Shown piece after piece: positions 36,070 to 45,632 of a stretch of 64,000 nucleotides of DNA. A program made the position numbers and the translations under genes. The notes below the pieces were generated by a model. The model did no database searches and was not told the DNA's origin. It saw only the letters and a program-made list of their open reading frames with translations. Origin of the DNA: Gemmata massiliana (GTDB taxonomy: Bacteria; Planctomycetota; Planctomycetia; Gemmatales; Gemmataceae); NCBI RefSeq assembly GCF_901538265.1, contig NZ_LR593886.1:186001-250000 (forward strand), written 5' to 3'. Positions within the stretch are counted from its first letter, which is position 1, and each line of letters begins with the position of its first letter.

Positions 36070-38709
36070 ATGTTGTGGGCGATACGGTGGGCGACGTGGG
36101 CCGCGATGCGCGCGATGCTCGCGCTGCGCTACAAGGTGAAGGTGGTGGGGACCGGGGCCGTGTTGAAGCGCCCCGGCCCGTACCTCATCATGCCCAACCA
36201 CCCGGCCTACACCGACCCGCCGAACCTGCTCGTGCGGATGTGGGCGCTCTTCAAATCCCGCCCGCTGCTGCTCGAATCGAATTTCAAAAGCCCGCTGTTC
36301 GCGCCGATCGCGTGGCTGCTCCGTGGCATCAAAATGCCGGACATCGTGAAGGCCAGCGCCGAAGACCGGCAGCGCGCGGAGGCCGCCGTGGGCGAAGTGA
36401 TCGCGTCGCTGCGCGCGGGCGAGAACGTGATCCTGTGGCCGAGCGGCCGGCTCTCGCGGGACGGGGCCGAGCACCTGGGCGGGGCGCGCACGGCCGCGGA
36501 CGTACTCGCGGCGGTACCGAACGTGACCGTGGTGCTCGCACGCACGCGCGGGTTATGGGGCAGCATGTTCAGTTGGGCCGACGGCGAACTGTCCCTGATG
36601 AGTGCCTTCGCCCGCGGGCTGGGATTGTGGGCGGCGAATCTGTTCGTCCTCGCGCCGCGCCGCCACGTTACGGTCACGCTCGAAGCGTTCACCCCGGACC
36701 AGCGGCCCGAGCCGAAACGCGAACTCATCAACAAGTGGCTCGAAGCGTGGTACAACGCGGACGTGCCGCGCGAGGAGCCGACGTTCGTTCCGCGGCACTT
36801 CCTGTTCGGTCCGCGCACGCACAAGTACCCGCCGCCGGTCACGGCCGCGCCGGAGTTCGATCTCTCGAAAGTGAAGCCTGAGACGAAGAGCGCGGTGACG
36901 CAGTTCATCGAAGAGAAAATCAAGCGCCCGCTCGCACCCGATGAAAATACGGCCGAAGCGACCTTCAACCAACTCGGGATGGACAGCCTCGATGCGATGG
37001 ACGTGGCGCTGACGGTAGAGCAGCGGTTCGGGTTCAGTAGCGACGCGGTACCGACCACGGTGGGCGGGCTGTGGGCGCTGGCGGAAGGGTTGACCCAGAA
37101 CGCGCCGCCGAAGCCACCGCCCGCAGGGTGGTTCGATCCGCCCGCGGACTACGCGCCGCTCGCGATTCTCGGTGACACGATCAGTGCCGCGTTCCTGAAC
37201 CAAGCCGTTGCGCGGCGCACTCAGGTGATCGCGGCGGACGATCTCGCGGGCGGGGTGACTTACGAGAAATTCATCGTCGGTGCATGGGCCATGTCAGACC
37301 GGTTCCGCGCGATCGACGCGCCGAACGTGGGGCTCATGCTCCCCGCGGCCGTCGCGTGCGATCTCGCGTTCCTGGGGCTGCACCTCGCCGGGAAGTTACC
37401 GGTGATGCTGAACTGGACCACCGGTCCCAACAATCTCGCGCACGCTGCAAAGCTGATGAATCTCACGCACGTCGTCACGTCGAAGGCGTTCGTTGATCGC
37501 ACCCACGTGCAGGTTCCGGGAACGCAGTTCGTATTCCTGGAAGACGTGCGCGCTACGCTGGGCAAACTCGGCTTGCTTCGCAGGCTGCTTTCGACGCGAT
37601 ACTTCGGCAACTGGGTGAAGGCTTCGCTTCTGAAGCGCATCTCGGACGATCCGAATCGGCCCGCAGTCATACTGTTCACGAGTGGCAGCGAGAAGGCGCC
37701 GAAGGCCGTACCGCTCACGCACCGGAACATCATCTCCGACCAGCGCGGCTGCCTCGACGCGCTTCAGGTTGATCGGAAGAACTCGGTTCTCGGGTTCCTG
37801 CCGATGTTCCACAGCTTCGGGCTGACCATTACCAGCTTGTTACCGCTGTTCGTCGGGGTTCGGGTCGTTCACCACCCGGACCCGACCGACTCGGGCGCGC
37901 TGGCGCGCAAGGTCGCCGCGTACAAAACGACGCTCGCTGCCGGTACTCCCACGTTCATGAGCTACATCTTCGACCGCGCCAAGCCGGGCGAACTCGATTC
38001 GCTCCGGACGATCGTCGTCGGCGCGGAGAAGGCGTCGCCGGCGCTCTTCGAGAAGGCGAAGCAAGCCGCCCCGCACGCCGAAGTTCTGGAAGGTTACGGC
38101 ATCACGGAATGTGCCCCGGTGGTGTCGGTCACGCGCCCCGGCCGCCCGCACCGCGGCACCATCGGTCCGCCGATCGCGTGTGTCGAGATTTGTGTGACGG
38201 ACCTGGAGACGAAAGCGGTGCTCCCGCAGGGGCAGATGGGGATGCTACACGTCGCGGGGCCGAACGTGTTCGGAGGATACATCGGACACGACGGCCCGCC
38301 GCCGTTCGAGGAGATTAACGGCAAGCGGTGGTACATTACAGGTGACCTCGCGGTGATCGACGAGACCGGCGAGGTCGTGTTTCACGGGCGGTTGAAGCGC
38401 TTCCTCAAAGCGGGCGGCGAGATGATTTCGCTCCCCGCGCTGGAGGAACCGTTCGCGAAGAAGTACCCGCCCACGGACCAAGGGCCGCGGGTCGCGGTGG
38501 AGGGTGTGGAGACCCCTGACGGGCGCCGGATCGTGCTGTTCACCACGGAACCGCTCGCGCTCCGCGACGCGAACTCGCTTCTCCAGAGCGAGGGGCACCG
38601 CGGGGTGATGCGCCTCGACGACGTGAAGCAACTGGAGAAGCTCCCGGTGCTCGGTACGGGCAAAACGGACTATAAGGTGCTCCGGGCGATGATTACCGAG
38701 GGGAAGTAA
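36070..38709 (+). CDS. Three-domain PlsC acyltransferase / ACP / acyl-AMP ligase
   Basis: 879 aa from the ATG at 36070, which has GGGGAG 6 nt upstream; an ATG at 36064 is also possible. Residues 1-230 are a lysophospholipid acyltransferase domain with the catalytic H-x4-D (NHPAYTD, His44-Asp49) and an LWPSGRLSR block where most relatives have FPEG. Residues 270-350 are an acyl carrier domain with the phosphopantetheine site GMDSLDAMD (Ser306). Residues 390-879 are an AMP-forming ligase: LFTSGSEKAPKAVPLTHRN, EGYGITECAPVV, YITGDLAVIDE, and GTGKTDYKVLR with the C-terminal Lys. It resembles bacterial Aas (acyltransferase plus acyl-ACP synthetase) with an inserted carrier. Likely role: activate free fatty acid and re-acylate lysolipids. 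Confidence 0.9.
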   Translation: MLWAIRWATWAAMRAMLALRYKVKVVGTGAVLKRPGPYLIMPNHPAYTDPPNLLVRMWALFKSRPLLLESNFKSPLFAPIAWLLRGIKMPDIVKASAEDRQRAEAAVGEVIASLRAGENVILWPSGRLSRDGAEHLGGARTAADVLAAVPNVTVVLARTRGLWGSMFSWADGELSLMSAFARGLGLWAANLFVLAPRRHVTVTLEAFTPDQRPEPKRELINKWLEAWYNADVPREEPTFVPRHFLFGPRTHKYPPPVTAAPEFDLSKVKPETKSAVTQFIEEKIKRPLAPDENTAEATFNQLGMDSLDAMDVALTVEQRFGFSSDAVPTTVGGLWALAEGLTQNAPPKPPPAGWFDPPADYAPLAILGDTISAAFLNQAVARRTQVIAADDLAGGVTYEKFIVGAWAMSDRFRAIDAPNVGLMLPAAVACDLAFLGLHLAGKLPVMLNWTTGPNNLAHAAKLMNLTHVVTSKAFVDRTHVQVPGTQFVFLEDVRATLGKLGLLRRLLSTRYFGNWVKASLLKRISDDPNRPAVILFTSGSEKAPKAVPLTHRNIISDQRGCLDALQVDRKNSVLGFLPMFHSFGLTITSLLPLFVGVRVVHHPDPTDSGALARKVAAYKTTLAAGTPTFMSYIFDRAKPGELDSLRTIVVGAEKASPALFEKAKQAAPHAEVLEGYGITECAPVVSVTRPGRPHRGTIGPPIACVEICVTDLETKAVLPQGQMGMLHVAGPNVFGGYIGHDGPPPFEEINGKRWYITGDLAVIDETGEVVFHGRLKRFLKAGGEMISLPALEEPFAKKYPPTDQGPRVAVEGVETPDGRRIVLFTTEPLALRDANSLLQSEGHRGVMRLDDVKQLEKLPVLGTGKTDYKVLRAMITEGK

Positions 38710-38727
38710 GGCCGGAGCCACCGGTGG

Positions 38728-38790
38728 ACCCCGCCCGCGCGGGCGGCGGGTGTGATGTTTGCGAATACCCGCTGCCCGCGCGGGCGGGGT
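38728..38790. repeat. GC-rich long hairpin, 24-nt arms
   Basis: Arms 38728-38751 and 38767-38790 are inverted copies with one mismatch, joined by 15 nt. Each arm contains the self-complementary core cccgcgcggg. A related single copy is at 51370-51403. It lies just after the lipid enzyme gene. Confidence 0.75.
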
Positions 38791-39004
38791 TCACCAGCCA
38801 CCGCGAAACGAACCGAGAAATATTTCCGCGTTTGTCGCGCAAGTTGCACCTCTCGTCGCGTTCTTTGAGGCCACGTTCCGCGCCTGTGCGCACCAATGGG
38901 CGCGCGTTCGTACATGTTTTTGCTAGCCCGCCAACGCCCATGCCGGTCCGCCGTTACTATCGCGTCGGACTCGTGTTCCTTTCCCACACCCCAGGACTTG
39001 CGCG

Positions 39005-41386
39005 ATGCGCCCCTCTCACCTCGTACCGATCGTCGGACTGACGTTCGGTCTCATGGCCCTGGCGCCGCTCGCACGCGGCGACAATCAACCCGATACGAAG
39101 CAGCCACTCAAGCAGCCCGCACCCAAACAACCTGCCGCCAAGATGTCGGGCGCGGACGTTAAGCAATCCCCCCCCGTTAACCTCCCCATCACGCGGGTCG
39201 TGATGTTCAGCGCGGGCGTCGCGTACTTCCACCGCGAGGGGGACGTGACCGGCGACGGTCGGCTCGACTTGCGGTTCGACGAGGGCGACGTGAACGACCT
39301 GCTCAAGAGCCTCGTCCTCACGGACAAGGACGGCGGGAAGGTCCGCGCGGTGACCTACGACAACCGGATGCCGCTCGACATCACGCTCAAGGGGTTCGCG
39401 GTGGACGTGACCGAGAACCCGACGATGGGCCAGCTCATGCACCAGGTCCGCGGCGAGAAGGTCGAGGTCGCGGATAAGACCGGAGTGGTCACCGTCGGGC
39501 AGATCGTCAGCGTCGAGCGCCCCGCAGTGCCCGCGACGGGACCGGACCCGGGCGAGCTCCTCAACCTTCTCACCGAGGACGGGCTGCAAACGGTCGAATT
39601 GAAGCAGCTCAAGAAGATCAAGCTTGTGCGCCCCGAACTCCAGGCCGAGTTCAAAAAGGCGCTGGAGATGCTCGCGAGCGCGCGGGGTGACAACAAGAAG
39701 GCCGTGTCGGTGGTGTTCAGCGGGAATGGCAAACGCAAGGTCGCGGTGGGCTACGTCAACGAGGCGCCGTTGTGGAAACCGAGCTACCGCCTCAGCGTGG
39801 ACGAAAAGGGCGCGACCCGCATTCAGGGGTGGGCGACCATCGAGAACACGACCGACGAGGACTGGACCAACGTGAAAGTGGGGCTGGTCGCGGGGCGCCC
39901 GATGTCGTTCCAGATGGACCTGTACGACCCGCTCTTCGTCCCGCGCCCGATGGTCGAACCGGACCTGTTCGCGTCGCTGCGCCCGCCGATGTATCAGGGC
40001 GGGCTGAACCCCACCGCGAACATGGGAGTCGCGATGGGCAACGCCACTGGCAATCCCATGAGTTTCGGCGGTGGATTCGGGGGCGCTGGTCAGCAACTCG
40101 GTGGGTTTGGTGGGGGCGGGGTCGGTGGGAATCAGATCGGGAATCAGGGCAATTTGGGTATCCAGGGTGGTCAGGTCGGTCAGGTCGGGAACCTCGGCGG
40201 TCAGTTCGGGCTTCAAGGCGGTTTCACGGGTAATTACGGCATGTATCCGCAGCGCGTCCCGCGCCCGAATCTGCGCACGCTCTACGGTGACCGGCTCACC
40301 TACTCGGAGTACGTCAGCCGCCTGCGCGGGAATCCGTCGCGGCCACCCGAATCCGACCGCCCGACGGTGGTCACTGTAAAAGACCCGCTCGACAAGCAGG
40401 CCGGGGCGCTTGCTGTGGCCGACGGCGCGCTGGGCGACATGTTCGAGTACACCATTGATGAGCCGATCACGCTCGCGAAGCAGAAGTCCGCGCTCGTGCC
40501 GCTCGTGAACGAAGCCGTCGAGAGCTCGCGCGTGAGTATCTTCAATGCAGCCACGCTCGCCAAGCACCCGCTGCTCGGGCTGAAACTCGTCAACAAGACC
40601 AAGCTCCACCTCGCACAAGGGCCGGTCACGGTGTTCGACGGCGGCACGTTCGCGGGCGATGCGCGGCTACCGGACATCAAGCCGGGCGAAACCCGGCTCG
40701 TGAGCTACGCCATCGACCTCGGCACCGAAGTCGTCGCGGAGCCGAATGAAACCAAGCGCACACTGCTCTCCGTGGCGGTCGCTGATGGCAAACTGGTCAT
40801 GCGTGCCGGGTTGAAGCGCGTCACAACGTACCAAATTCGCAACCGGAACCCGCAGGACCGGACGGTGATCGTCGAGCACCCCAGGCACTCGGGCTGGAAG
40901 CTCGTCACCCCGGCCAAGGCCGATGACCAAACGCGGAGCTTCTATCGATTCGACTCGGTCGTAAAAGCCGGTGCCCTGGTTACGCTCGAAGTCACGGAAG
41001 AATCTCCGGCCGTGGACGTGTACGGGCTGACCGAGACGAGCCGCGACGCCCTGCTCCGCTACGCGGCACTGAAGGAGGCGAAGCCGGCCGTTCGCGAAGT
41101 GTTCACGAAGCTGATCGAGCTGCGTGAGAAAGTGGACGAGGCTCAGAAGGGAATCGCGGACGAGCAAGAACTGCTGAAGGAAATCGCGGACGATCAGGAC
41201 CGCATCCGCAAGAACATCGAGCGAACGCCGAAGGAATCGGAAGCCTTCAAGCGCTACCTGAAGAAGTTCGACGACCAGGAAACGGAGATCGAGAAGCGCC
41301 GGGCGCGCCTCAAAGAACTGAAGGCCGAACTCGCGAAGCACGAGAAGGCCCTCAAGGACTTTGCCAGCACCGCGAAAGCGGAGTAA
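39005..41386 (+). CDS. Secreted DUF4139 domain protein with Gly/Asn-rich insertion
   Basis: 793 aa with a signal peptide (LVPIVGLTFGLMALAPLARG). The N-terminal part (ITRVVMFSAGVAYFHREGDV, RLDLRFDEGDVNDLLKSLV) and the central AVGYVNEAPLWKPSYRLSVDEKG are typical of DUF4139 proteins. Residues 339-409 are a Gly/Gln/Asn-rich insertion (GGFGGAGQQLGGFGGGG). DUF4139 resumes after it with FEYTIDEPITLAKQKSALVPL and RTVIVEHPRHSGWKL. The last about 100 residues form a coiled coil. Predicted periplasmic; function unknown. An AGGA-like site lies upstream. Confidence 0.85.
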   Translation: MRPSHLVPIVGLTFGLMALAPLARGDNQPDTKQPLKQPAPKQPAAKMSGADVKQSPPVNLPITRVVMFSAGVAYFHREGDVTGDGRLDLRFDEGDVNDLLKSLVLTDKDGGKVRAVTYDNRMPLDITLKGFAVDVTENPTMGQLMHQVRGEKVEVADKTGVVTVGQIVSVERPAVPATGPDPGELLNLLTEDGLQTVELKQLKKIKLVRPELQAEFKKALEMLASARGDNKKAVSVVFSGNGKRKVAVGYVNEAPLWKPSYRLSVDEKGATRIQGWATIENTTDEDWTNVKVGLVAGRPMSFQMDLYDPLFVPRPMVEPDLFASLRPPMYQGGLNPTANMGVAMGNATGNPMSFGGGFGGAGQQLGGFGGGGVGGNQIGNQGNLGIQGGQVGQVGNLGGQFGLQGGFTGNYGMYPQRVPRPNLRTLYGDRLTYSEYVSRLRGNPSRPPESDRPTVVTVKDPLDKQAGALAVADGALGDMFEYTIDEPITLAKQKSALVPLVNEAVESSRVSIFNAATLAKHPLLGLKLVNKTKLHLAQGPVTVFDGGTFAGDARLPDIKPGETRLVSYAIDLGTEVVAEPNETKRTLLSVAVADGKLVMRAGLKRVTTYQIRNRNPQDRTVIVEHPRHSGWKLVTPAKADDQTRSFYRFDSVVKAGALVTLEVTEESPAVDVYGLTETSRDALLRYAALKEAKPAVREVFTKLIELREKVDEAQKGIADEQELLKEIADDQDRIRKNIERTPKESEAFKRYLKKFDDQETEIEKRRARLKELKAELAKHEKALKDFASTAKAE

Positions 41387-41481
41387 CGCGCTCGTGACGT
41401 GAACGCTGGGAGGGTATGCTCGCGGTGGGAGGTGGTCCAAGAGATCACCCCTCACCGTGAGTTTCGTTTTGGGGACTGCTC

Positions 41482-42705
41482 GTGATCGACTGGCCCACAG
41501 TGTTCGAGCACGCGACGCCCAACAGAGGCGCGACAGAAGCCGAAATCGCGGAGTTCGTTGCAACATTTGGTGCGCCGCTCACACGGGCCGAGGTCGCGCG
41601 TGTTAACGGTACTCAGTGCAATCCGTGGTTGCCGACCGATCCGCAGCACGCGACGTGGGAGCCGTTCGATTCGGCCGCGTGGGTGATGCCCGCGGACCGC
41701 CCGATTCCGCCCTCGTACCTGTCGTTTATTCGGTACTCCGATGGCGGAAGGTTCTCGAACGGAATGCGCCTCTTTCAAATGGCGGGGACGGAGTTGCGTA
41801 GCTTCTTGATTGTGTACCACGTGCCCCAATACATGCCATTGGCCGTGCCGTTTGCGTTCACCGATAGCGGGGGCATGTACCTGTTCGATATGCGCGAACC
41901 ACCCGATACGAGTGGCGAATATCCCATTATCTGCGCTGGTGCCGGGGCGCTCGACTTCGATCCACACGAATCACCGCGAATTGCCAGTAACTTCCTCGAA
42001 GCCTGTTGCGGGCGCTTCAATGTGGAGCGCCTACAATTCGGGCGCGTAGTTCTCACGGCCGACCAGTGGGAGACGTGTACTGATCTCAAACCAATGCTCG
42101 ACGGGCGTGAAGGGTACGATCGTAAACTCCGGTTGTTCGCGTGTGCGTGCGCTCGCCGAGTATGGCACTTGATGCCCGGTGAGCACTTCTGGCGTGCCAT
42201 CGAAACAGCCGAACAGTTTGCGGACGGCAAGGTGACGGACGAGGCGTGCCAGGGGCTGAAGAAAAAGTGCGAGTCAATGAACACTCAGAACGGATGGAGT
42301 ACAGCAGCGGCCGCAGCCACCCACTGCCTCAGTACGGACGCTGTGGAGGCCGCGTGGAGCGGGGCACAGAATGCGGCAGGTTCGGAATCCAGTACCGACC
42401 GAGGCGAAGGGCCAAAATGGGAAGCGGCTCGTGCGAAACAGGTCGACCTGCTGCGCGAGATTTTTGGTAACCCGTTTCGCCCCATTCACGTTGATCCGCT
42501 GTGGCTGAAGTGGAACAACGGCACGGTACCCCAAATCGCGGATCGCATCTATCAAACGAACAATTTCGGCGACTTGCTCGTGCTGGCTGACGCACTCGAA
42601 GAAGCCGGCTGCACGGATGCGGAGACCCTCGCGCACTTACGAGGCCAGAGCGAACACGTGCGCGGGTGCTGGGCGCTCGATCTGCTTCGCACCGCGTCGG
42701 CTTGA
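41482..42705 (+). CDS. SUKH (SMI1/KNR4-like) protein with planctomycete C-terminal domain
   Basis: 407 aa from a GTG with GGGGA 7 nt upstream. The N-terminal about 140 residues look like SMI1/KNR4 (SUKH): ATEAEIAEFVATFGAPL, then PPSYLSFIRYSDGGRF and FTDSGGMYLFDMRE; SUKH proteins are frequent immunity proteins in toxin systems. The C-terminal half (YDRKLRLFACACARRVWHLM, a Trp-Ser-Gly block, QVDLLREIFGNPFRPIHVD, ADALEEAGCTDAETLAHLR and HVRGCWALDLL) is a domain I recall as very common in Gemmata. No toxin gene adjoins it. Cytoplasmic; binding partner unknown. Confidence 0.75.
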   Translation: MIDWPTVFEHATPNRGATEAEIAEFVATFGAPLTRAEVARVNGTQCNPWLPTDPQHATWEPFDSAAWVMPADRPIPPSYLSFIRYSDGGRFSNGMRLFQMAGTELRSFLIVYHVPQYMPLAVPFAFTDSGGMYLFDMREPPDTSGEYPIICAGAGALDFDPHESPRIASNFLEACCGRFNVERLQFGRVVLTADQWETCTDLKPMLDGREGYDRKLRLFACACARRVWHLMPGEHFWRAIETAEQFADGKVTDEACQGLKKKCESMNTQNGWSTAAAAATHCLSTDAVEAAWSGAQNAAGSESSTDRGEGPKWEAARAKQVDLLREIFGNPFRPIHVDPLWLKWNNGTVPQIADRIYQTNNFGDLLVLADALEEAGCTDAETLAHLRGQSEHVRGCWALDLLRTASA

Positions 42706-42764
42706 TCGTTGGTGGGGTGTCGCCGGTCTCAGCGATTCGTGAAGTGGGCCGCAGCTCTCAAAAT

Positions 42765-43322
42765 CTACCGGAGTGCTTTGTGCCCGGCGACGGTGCGGAG
42801 CCGGTTGGCTTCCTGCCAGACTTTGGGATCCGTTTGGAGGAAGTCGATCAAGTTTCCGGTCGAGACTCCGAGCAACACGGCCGCGTCCGCGACGCGGGCC
42901 TCGACGACAACCAACACGTCCAGAATGACCCCGACCGCGGGCCAGAAGCGCGGGTCTTTCGCGCTCATGTTTAGTCGTCCGTCGCCGTTGCGAGCGCTGG
43001 TGTAATCGGGCAACGCGGCGACCGTGTCGGACGTGAGATCGACCGGTAACGGGTCACGGAGATCGAGGAACAGGGCGTGCCAGAGGCGTTTCAGTGCTTT
43101 TGCCTTGTTTTCGTGCTGCGACCGGCTCTCTTCGGCGATGACGATCAATCCCGTGGGCAGGTGCCGTAACCGAACGGCGGAGCTTGTCTTGTTGCGCTTC
43201 TGCCCGCCCGGGCCGCTCGCGCGGTACGTGTCCACCTCGCACTGCGCGAGCAGTCGGTCTTCGGGCAGGTGTGCCCACGTCGCTCGTGGAAGCCCGTTCG
43301 CCGATGGAGGTGAATGCGCCAC
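42765..43322 (-). CDS. GGQ-domain release-factor-like protein
   Basis: 185 aa with a class I release factor peptidyl-hydrolase domain: [19 protein letters not shown] has the catalytic GGQ at residues 39-41, followed by the usual [17 protein letters not shown]. It lacks codon-recognition domains, so it resembles rescue factors (ArfB/YaeJ) or PrfH-like proteins that release stalled peptides. It also lacks ArfB's long basic C-terminal tail; instead about 100 extra residues follow, including an HTH-like [19 protein letters not shown]. Convergent with the SUKH gene. Confidence 0.8.
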   Translation of the reverse strand: MAHSPPSANGLPRATWAHLPEDRLLAQCEVDTYRASGPGGQKRNKTSSAVRLRHLPTGLIVIAEESRSQHENKAKALKRLWHALFLDLRDPLPVDLTSDTVAALPDYTSARNGDGRLNMSAKDPRFWPAVGVILDVLVVVEARVADAAVLLGVSTGNLIDFLQTDPKVWQEANRLRTVAGHKALR

Positions 43323-43409
43323 AACCGACCCTCGCCCTGCGTCCCGAACCCGTGAAACAGACGGTGCCGATCCCAGCGCGGTTCGGGCTGGCGCCGCAAT
43401 TGATCGGCG

Positions 43410-45632
43410 CTAGTACGTCTGGTCGCAAACCACGCAGTAACGCGCACCGGGGCGCCCCGGGTTCTTGCGCCCACATGTGGGGCACGCATCGGTCGCGCGC
43501 GGCGGAGGCGGAGCAGTTGGCGCGGACGGTCGCGCGCTGGGCGCTGGTTGCGGGGGCACATCGCGAACCGCGCTCGGCTTCGTCGGCTGCACGGGCGCGG
43601 GCGGCGCGGGGAGTGCGGGCAGCGGCGCCACGTCGGGTGTCGATTTCGCAGCGGGTTGAACGTTCGGCACGGGTGGTGTGGGACTCGGGGCCGGAACGGG
43701 CGCGGCCACGGTGCTCGTTCGCACCACGATCGTTACTTTTCCCGCGGTGCGCGTGTCGCCGTCGCTCACCGCGGACTCTTCGCGGGCCAGCACATCAGTG
43801 CAGATCACTTTTCCGTCGCGAATGAAGTACCGCAGCGCGATGTCGGCCGCACCGCGTGCCCAGACGGTGCAGGCCCGTGCGTCGCCACCGACCTTCACCG
43901 GTTCGGCGCCGAGATTCACGGTCACCATCTCGCGCGGGCCGTACCGCACCTCGATCCACGCGCGCCGGAACGCGGTTTCCACCACCGCGACCATCAGCCC
44001 GATACACAATCCCAGAGCCAACCCGCCCGCGAGCCGACCGAGTTGAGCCCCCGCAGACGCGGTGACCACGATGTACCCGCCCGCACCGAGCGCCCCGCCC
44101 AGCGCGCCGCCCACCAAGCCGTACCCGGTCTTCAGATTGGGCACGAACATCGATAACCCCGCACCCGCCAACCCGCCGAGCAGCGCCCAACTCAGAACCT
44201 GGAAGACAATCGTAAGCTCCTTATTCCCGGGGGCGAGGAGGAACAATCCCTGGCCGGCCGCACCGCCGATTACCCCCGCCACAATCCCCCCCACGAGACC
44301 CGCTACAATGCCGCCCACCGGTGGCAGCCCGCCGCGCAAGTAGTGGTGCTGTCCACCGAGCAAGAATAAGCACACGAGTCCCGCAATGGACCCGGTCCAC
44401 GCGCCGACCGCGAGGACGAGCTGCCCGATCGAACTCTGGTCGTAAGTCTGGTCCGACTGCACGGCCTTCACCGTCTTCAGTTCGGGCTTCGCGATTTCTT
44501 GTTTCGCCAGTTCCGGGCGTGCGGCAGGCTTCGCCTCCGCTGCCGCGACAATAGCCTTTGTCATTTCCGGGAGCAGCACGTTGGTGAACGCCGCGGAATC
44601 GCCCGCGGTCTTCGCCAGATCGAATTCTTTACCGCGGTCCACGCCTTTCTCCGCGGGGACGCCGAGCGCGCCGAGCTGCACTTCCTGATACTGTGCCCGT
44701 CCCGGGCTGTTGATGACCAGATGGAGTAGATCGATTTTCTTGTCGGCTAACGTACTCGCGGTCTTCTGAACACTCACGCCGCGGGTCTTGGGTGCCGCGT
44801 CGGTAATCAGAACAAGACTTCGCGTCGCGCCCTTACGGAAGTCGTAACCAGCCCCTTCGATAATCGCTTCCAGGCTGGTCTCGGGGTCGTCGCCACCCCC
44901 GCGTGCGCTCAGCCGTGCGACCTCGTTACTGAACGCGATCGCGTCGTCCGTAAATTGTGCGCCTTTGAACTTGAGAACCTGACTCGGTTCTCCCTGGGTC
45001 AAATCGCGGAACGCGAGGCACCCGAACCGCGCGTCCACCTTGGCCGCACGCAGGTCGTTCGCGAACGTACCGATGCCGTCCTTCAGGCCGTTGATCTGGT
45101 TCTGCATGCTACCAGTCACATCGAGCACGAACACGATGTCCGCTTCCGGCGGCGCGGCGACCAGCGGCGTGAGAGCGAACGTGGTCGTCTCGGTGACGAC
45201 CTTCCTCCCGGGGCGCGCGGACGCGGTGACTTTCAGACCCTTGTGTTCGGTCCCGAGTTCGGCTTTCGTCGTGAGCGCGGCACGCAGCTCGATCTCGCCC
45301 GTGGTCTTGCCCGCAGGGATGACGGTTTCGCGCGCCGTGAGGCCCGGGGGCAGGTCGTCGACGCGGAGCGCCACGTCGTCGTCGAAGGCGTCGCGCACGA
45401 TCTGCACGAGCAGCTTGTTGGTGCCCCCCTGGTACACCTGGAGCCGGTCCGAAACGCTGACCGCGAGCCGCGGTTCGGGCGCGGGTGCAGGCGCGGCCTG
45501 GGCTTGTTTCGGCCCGAGCGCCGACATGATGGGTTCGCCGAGTAGGAGCGCCCCGAGCAACCCGCCGATGGCCCCGTACAGCCCGAACAAGACCGGCTTG
45601 GGCAACCCAGACAGGAATTTCGGCGCGGGCAT
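43410..45632 (-). CDS. VWA-domain membrane protein with zinc-ribbon tail
   Basis: 740 aa from the ATG at 45632. A membrane segment lies at 8-30 and a beta-rich region at 45-150. A von Willebrand factor A domain covers about 160-340, with the MIDAS-like DVTGSMQNQ (Thr in place of the first Ser) and LVLITDAAPKTRG. Then come several Gly-rich membrane helices at about 430-590 (VGGIVAGLVGGIVAGVIGGAAG), a proline-rich linker, and a C-terminal zinc ribbon CPTCGRK...YCVVC. The order suggests an exported or membrane-proximal adhesion module with a cytoplasmic zinc tail, but topology is uncertain. No named family recognised for the whole protein. Confidence 0.75.
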   Translation of the reverse strand: MPAPKFLSGLPKPVLFGLYGAIGGLLGALLLGEPIMSALGPKQAQAAPAPAPEPRLAVSVSDRLQVYQGGTNKLLVQIVRDAFDDDVALRVDDLPPGLTARETVIPAGKTTGEIELRAALTTKAELGTEHKGLKVTASARPGRKVVTETTTFALTPLVAAPPEADIVFVLDVTGSMQNQINGLKDGIGTFANDLRAAKVDARFGCLAFRDLTQGEPSQVLKFKGAQFTDDAIAFSNEVARLSARGGGDDPETSLEAIIEGAGYDFRKGATRSLVLITDAAPKTRGVSVQKTASTLADKKIDLLHLVINSPGRAQYQEVQLGALGVPAEKGVDRGKEFDLAKTAGDSAAFTNVLLPEMTKAIVAAAEAKPAARPELAKQEIAKPELKTVKAVQSDQTYDQSSIGQLVLAVGAWTGSIAGLVCLFLLGGQHHYLRGGLPPVGGIVAGLVGGIVAGVIGGAAGQGLFLLAPGNKELTIVFQVLSWALLGGLAGAGLSMFVPNLKTGYGLVGGALGGALGAGGYIVVTASAGAQLGRLAGGLALGLCIGLMVAVVETAFRRAWIEVRYGPREMVTVNLGAEPVKVGGDARACTVWARGAADIALRYFIRDGKVICTDVLAREESAVSDGDTRTAGKVTIVVRTSTVAAPVPAPSPTPPVPNVQPAAKSTPDVAPLPALPAPPAPVQPTKPSAVRDVPPQPAPSARPSAPTAPPPPRATDACPTCGRKNPGRPGARYCVVCDQTY

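Noticed and set aside
38957..40618. A 553-codon minus-strand frame opposite the DUF4139 gene
   Set aside because: Arg/His/Leu-rich with no domain; the plus strand has a signal peptide and DUF4139 blocks.
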